Assembly: GCF_014201375.1 (NCBI RefSeq) | Contig: NZ_JACHDZ010000005.1 | Location: 186,001 to 250,000, forward strand | Reading direction: 5' to 3' | DNA from: Tunturiibacter empetritectus | Lineage (GTDB): Bacteria; Acidobacteriota; Terriglobia; Terriglobales; Acidobacteriaceae | Length of the DNA stretch: 64,000 nucleotides | Part shown: positions 60,602 to 64,000 of the stretch, one piece after another | Position numbering within the stretch: the first letter of the stretch is position 1 | How the letters are laid out: every line of letters starts with the position of its first letter | Translations under genes and position numbers: made by a program | The notes under the pieces: model-generated | Told to the model about the DNA's origin: nothing | Databases searched by the model: none | What the model saw: only the letters and a program-made list of their open reading frames with translations

Positions 60602-60660
60602 CGTTGTAAGATAATCCTGCCTCAAGGGTCCCGGGCCACACGTCTCCGCGTTTGTTCTTC

Positions 60661-61413
60661 ATGGAAACGACGATGCCAGAGGAAACTGATAAGCCCGAAA
60701 AGCTAAGGCCGCGATTCTATCTTCTCGCCGCGCTCCTCCTGGCTTTTTTCGCCGGGCTGTGGTGGCTGCTGTTCAAGGTAGCCTTTCACCTCGTCCCCAC
60801 CGAGATTCACTGGAACGATATCTACCTCAGCTGGGTCGAAAAGCGAGGCCCGCGCTTCGTCGTTTACCACGCCATCGTATTTTTTATCCTGCCGATAGCC
60901 GCGGTTCTCTTCCTCGTCTACAGAAGGACTCACGCATTCCAGAAGTCCCGCGAGCGATCCCTCTACTGGCTCTATCTCACCATCGCCGCATTGACCGGCC
61001 TCCTGGTCAGCCTGCTCTGCTGGTACTTGATCTTTCGTCATTCCTTCGCAGGCCACTTCGCCGCTCATCCCTTCTACTACAACGTCCTCGCGCGCTCGAT
61101 CCTTTGCACCGGACTTCTCCTCGTAGGCTTCTTTCTCTACCTGTTCAAAAAATATCTAAAGATCTTTTACGGCCTGTCTCAAATCGTTATCGCAATTCTG
61201 TCGAGTCTCACCCTGCTTGAAGAATCCGACCTCAACCACATGCCCGCGCTCGATCTAAGCAAGGTCGGGCTCTTCGCATTCGTCGCATTTACCTTCCTGC
61301 TCAGCAAAGGTGTCAGCGATGTTGTAGAAGGAGTGAAGGAGTGGATCGACAAGACCCCCGCTTCGCCGCAACCCACCGAGCCTGTATCTGCAAGCCCCGC
61401 AGCAGTTGAATAG
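60661..61413 (+). CDS. membrane protein of unknown function
   Basis: 250-residue protein with five or six hydrophobic segments: about residues 20-43 (FYLLAALLLAFFAGLWWLLF), 68-86 (VVYHAIVFFILPIAAVLFLV), 105-125 (LYWLYLTIAALTGLLVSLLC), 148-168 (LARSILCTGLLLVGFFLYLF), 175-192 and 210-225. The N- and C-termini are polar, the latter Pro/Ala-rich. No family recognised. Start is probably ATG 60661; ATG 60673 is possible. It lies 59 bp after hemC and ends at a strong hairpin, so it is likely cotranscribed with hemC. Confidence 0.65.
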   Translation: METTMPEETDKPEKLRPRFYLLAALLLAFFAGLWWLLFKVAFHLVPTEIHWNDIYLSWVEKRGPRFVVYHAIVFFILPIAAVLFLVYRRTHAFQKSRERSLYWLYLTIAALTGLLVSLLCWYLIFRHSFAGHFAAHPFYYNVLARSILCTGLLLVGFFLYLFKKYLKIFYGLSQIVIAILSSLTLLEESDLNHMPALDLSKVGLFAFVAFTFLLSKGVSDVVEGVKEWIDKTPASPQPTEPVSASPAAVE

Positions 61414-61445
61414 CAAGGGGAGACCGGTCCTCCGATCTCCCCTTG
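61414..61445. terminator. hairpin terminator between convergent genes
   Basis: CAAGGGGAGA (61414-61423) and TCTCCCCTTG (61436-61445) form a perfect 10-bp stem with a 12-base loop, starting at the base after the stop codon of the membrane protein gene and followed by TTTCC. It sits 18 bp from the end of the convergent phosphodiesterase gene and may serve both. Confidence 0.7.
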
Positions 61446-61463
61446 TTTCCCTCTGTCCTTCCG

Positions 61464-63167
61464 TTACTGCGCCGGTGCAATACCCGGCAGCACAGCCGTT
61501 CCTTCGTGCTGCACTGCGTTCAACAGATTGATATTCAGCCCGAGCAACTGCAGAATCGTCGGAGCCACCTGTGCCGTCGCAATCGGAACCGACACCGACA
61601 CCTTCGCAAATCCAGGGTTCGATACCAGCAGCATCACGTTGGTATCGTCATGCCCAAAGCCGCCATGCTCCGCCAGCTTTTTTGCGCTTCCTGTATACGT
61701 CACTCCAATGTTCGGAGTTACGATGATGTCCGGAGCGCGCGGATCCAGACCCGCTCCAAGACCCGGCTTGTTGTAGTTCAGCGCCACCGACGGCCCATAG
61801 TAGATCTGCCCCAGCCCGATCGCGGCCTTGTTCTCCTCAAGCGTGCTCACCGCCGCCGTCACATCCGCGCCACTCTTCAGCCACAGCAGCGAGACGTCAT
61901 CTTCCGTCGGCCCGATTCCACCGCCCAGCGGCGACTCAGAAGCCGGCAGCATCGCCGCCAGCAACGTCGCTGGGGTCGTGCCATTGCTCGTCTTGCCCGG
62001 CGTCGCTTTATAGAGATTCGGATCGATCGGAGACTGGCCATGCTTCGCCGTAACAATAATGACAGTGTCCTCCAGATTGCCCGTATCTTTCAGCGCAGTC
62101 ACCATCTGCCCAATCGAGGCGTCCACATACTCGATCTCCTTCAGCAACTCCTGCGTGGGCACTCCCTCTCCATTCGTGTAGCCTCCGCTGGCAACATTCG
62201 CCTCGATCAGCTTCTGCCCGACACTCACCGCCTGGAAGTTCATGCCAAACAACGCAGGAACCTGGGCCGCGGCGCCGTTATGCGTCTTGCCGGCAATCTC
62301 GTTCAAGATCGCATTCACCTTCAACGTGTCATAGCACTGAATGTTGTCAAAGCTGTTGGTCCACGCCGTCAGATCGGCAGCCGTGTCACGGACCGTCGCA
62401 CACGAAGCTCCCTCAGGCGTCTTCACTCCCGGCAACCCAATCACATTCGAATTAATCTCCGGTGCGTAGAAGTCGTCCAGGAAAGGTCCGCCCGGTCCAC
62501 CCACCGACGAATAAGCAGGATGCTTATCCGACCATGCCGTATAACCTCCAGCTTGATGGATCACCCCAAAGACGGTATTGGTGCGAATAAAGTTCCACGG
62601 AAACACCGGCGCACAGCCCGCCGCAGGATTGCGAACCAGCTTCTGCGGATCGATCGAAGCAAGGCCGCCATCCGTCAGTCCCGCTCCCGGCGCGCCGCCG
62701 TTCACCTTCGTCTGGTCGATATCGATTCCTTCTTCATACTCGGTCGTCGTACCCGTCGGCGCTGCGCCCGCTGTGCACGGTCCGGCTAGATTCCCGTTGC
62801 CCGTAGTCTTCGCCGGAGCGTCCAGCGACCGGTCGTACGCCACATCGTAATAAACGCCCATCGTCCGCGGAGTAGCGCCCGTCACCAGCGTCATCATCCC
62901 CGGAAACGAATCGGATGGCCGCGTCGTCGAAGCTGCCGTGTAGGTGGTCCCCCGATGGCTGAGGTTGGCAAGATTCGGGCAGTAAGGTTCACCGCCGTTC
63001 ACGCCGCTGATTCCGTTCGAGCAGTTGTAAAAGTCCACCGCATGCATCCCGTCGATGCTCAGCAGAAGCACATGCTTAATCGCATTCGGGTCCTGCCCGA
63101 TCCCATTCGTTGAAAAACTTGCCAGGGCAACGGCAGTAGTGGCTGCCGCAATCGAAATCTTTTTCAT
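61464..63167 (-). CDS. secreted alkaline-phosphatase-superfamily phosphodiesterase/nucleotide pyrophosphatase
   Basis: 567-residue exported enzyme. ATG 63167 has GGAGG seven bases upstream and starts a signal peptide (KKISIAAATTAVALASFSTN). Family marks of type I phosphodiesterase/nucleotide pyrophosphatase: HVLLLSIDGMHAVDF with the first metal Asp, then TTRPSDSFPGMMTLVTGATP with the Ser/Thr nucleophile region, GYTAWSDKHPAY, VIIVTAKHGQSPID with the second metal group and EHGGFGHDDTNVMLLVSNP with the last His/Asp residues. It would hydrolyse a phosphodiester outside the cytoplasm; substrate unknown. It lies between hemC and hemD on the opposite strand and is divergent from hemD. Confidence 0.87.
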   Translation of the reverse strand: MKKISIAAATTAVALASFSTNGIGQDPNAIKHVLLLSIDGMHAVDFYNCSNGISGVNGGEPYCPNLANLSHRGTTYTAASTTRPSDSFPGMMTLVTGATPRTMGVYYDVAYDRSLDAPAKTTGNGNLAGPCTAGAAPTGTTTEYEEGIDIDQTKVNGGAPGAGLTDGGLASIDPQKLVRNPAAGCAPVFPWNFIRTNTVFGVIHQAGGYTAWSDKHPAYSSVGGPGGPFLDDFYAPEINSNVIGLPGVKTPEGASCATVRDTAADLTAWTNSFDNIQCYDTLKVNAILNEIAGKTHNGAAAQVPALFGMNFQAVSVGQKLIEANVASGGYTNGEGVPTQELLKEIEYVDASIGQMVTALKDTGNLEDTVIIVTAKHGQSPIDPNLYKATPGKTSNGTTPATLLAAMLPASESPLGGGIGPTEDDVSLLWLKSGADVTAAVSTLEENKAAIGLGQIYYGPSVALNYNKPGLGAGLDPRAPDIIVTPNIGVTYTGSAKKLAEHGGFGHDDTNVMLLVSNPGFAKVSVSVPIATAQVAPTILQLLGLNINLLNAVQHEGTAVLPGIAPAQ

Positions 63168-63365
63168 AACGAACCTCCGCACTCTTGATAGCAGAGGCCA
63201 GCCAGCGATACGTTACCTCAAAATGAATTCACAAGGGCCACTCGATCACGTCAACAAACCTTGCAATAAGATCCATAACCTTAAGTTATTCTTAGTAAAA
63301 CCCGTGTCAATCCTGAAGAAAACCTTAAAAACCTCTCCTCAGAAAACAAACTAAAATCGTCTCCT

Positions 63366-64000
63366 GTGCCTCCACTCACCCACAAACGAATCCTCATCAC
63401 TCGAACCCGCCACCAGGCCTCCGAACTCGCAACGCAACTCGAATCCCTCGGCGCGATCACCATCCTGATCCCCACCATCGAGATCGTCCCGCCCACCTCC
63501 TTCGCCGCCCTCGACGCCGCCCTCACCTGCCTCCGCACCTACGACTGGCTCCTCTTCACCAGTGCCAACGCCGTCGAAGCCTTCCATCGCCGAGCTCAGT
63601 TCCTCCACCTCACCCAACTTCCCAAACACATCGCCGTCATCGGCCCCGCCACCCTTCGCGCCGCCAACGCCATCGGCCTCACCGTCGACCTGGTCCCTCC
63701 GCAATACATCGCCGAATCACTAGCCGAAGCTCTCCTCCCCGAAGCTCCCGGCAGATCCTTCCTCCTCCCCCGCGCCGCCGAAGCCCGCGACACACTCCCC
63801 GAGACCCTCACCGCCGCCGGAGCCACCGTCACCATCGCCGAAGCCTACCGCAACGAGACACCACCCGATTCCATCCCCGCGCTTCAACATCTCTTCAGCG
63901 CACCAGAGAACTATCCCGACGCCATCACCTTCACCAGCGCCTCCACCGCCACCAACCTCTTCGCTCTCCTCGAAGCCGCCAACCTAGCCCTCTCGCCCGG
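63366..64000 (+). CDS. hemD: uroporphyrinogen-III synthase, 3' end outside window
   Basis: 211 codons read from GTG 63366 to the window edge without a stop. The product closes hydroxymethylbilane to uroporphyrinogen III. Recognised parts: RILITRTRHQASELATQLES, LGAITILIPTIEIVPP, YDWLLFTSANAVEAF, HIAVIGPATLRAANAIGL, LLPRAAEARDTLPETL and DAITFTSASTATNLFALLE, which follow the order of the HemD fold. No good ribosome binding site precedes the GTG, so the start could be slightly different. It completes the hemA-hemC-hemD set, which is here spread over 35 kb. Confidence 0.9.
   Translation, partial: MPPLTHKRILITRTRHQASELATQLESLGAITILIPTIEIVPPTSFAALDAALTCLRTYDWLLFTSANAVEAFHRRAQFLHLTQLPKHIAVIGPATLRAANAIGLTVDLVPPQYIAESLAEALLPEAPGRSFLLPRAAEARDTLPETLTAAGATVTIAEAYRNETPPDSIPALQHLFSAPENYPDAITFTSASTATNLFALLEAANLALSP

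Noticed and set aside
59906..60625. 239-residue - strand frame over hemC
   Set aside because: Gly/Glu/Val-rich shadow typical of antisense to C-biased codons.

Overview
The window looks like a chromosomal segment of an acidobacterium of the Terriglobales type (Granulicella, Edaphobacter or Terriglobus relatives). This is inferred from several features together: an orphan FtsX/MacB-type permease of the acidobacterial duplicated kind (56872-59409), pqq genes, a cytochrome-assembly/hemA/hemC/hemD heme locus, two large exopolysaccharide (EPS) clusters, and hairpin repeats between genes. No rRNA, tRNA, CRISPR array, transposase or integrase was recognised.

Layout. (1) 1-16452 is a first EPS and redox region, nearly all on the + strand after one secreted-protein gene running off the left edge on the - strand. 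It holds a nucleotidyltransferase-like protein, a giant SLBB export protein, a Wzz-like chain-length protein, a flippase, a glycosyltransferase, a stand-alone CuA protein with a lipoprotein cytochrome c, an O-antigen-ligase-like protein, an OmpR-type response regulator, a histidine kinase, a coiled-coil porin and a type-1 copper protein. Its third codon positions look less C-biased by eye than those of the rest. (2) 16568-22733 is a - strand run: mutS, anmK, an unknown membrane-anchored protein and a peptide-type solute-binding lipoprotein. (3) 22891-27264 carries pqqA, B, C, D and E, with an opposite-strand membrane gene between B and C and a hairpin repeat array between D and E. (4) 28006-30092 carries a HemX/CcsA-like gene and hemA. 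(5) 30180-56795 is a second EPS cluster: WcaJ-type initiating transferase, 2-oxoglutarate dioxygenase, glycosyltransferases, Wzc-type kinase, Wza-type export protein, Wzy, an FkbH/ACP/SGNH/MBOAT acylation module, Wzx, two secreted beta-helix proteins, GMC oxidoreductase, aldo/keto reductase and a TagA-type transferase. (6) 56872-64000 carries the orphan permease, hemC, a membrane protein, a secreted phosphodiesterase and the start of hemD.

How the parts work together. The second cluster has the main parts of a Wzx/Wzy/Wzc/Wza pathway. Inside it, FkbH, a carrier protein, an SGNH protein and an MBOAT acyltransferase stand in a row whose logic mirrors the DltABCD D-alanylation system, but with a phosphoglycerate-type loader. 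This is the best candidate here for an undescribed system: carrier-protein-dependent acylation, perhaps glycerylation, of a secreted polysaccharide. In the first region the same 28-bp TGACA-based element lies upstream of three transcription units, and 11-bp-spaced TTGTCA repeats lie near the two-component gene pair and the leftmost gene. This suggests a local regulon possibly run by that pair. The heme genes are split by about 29.5 kb carrying the second EPS cluster, which suggests an insertion into an older heme operon.
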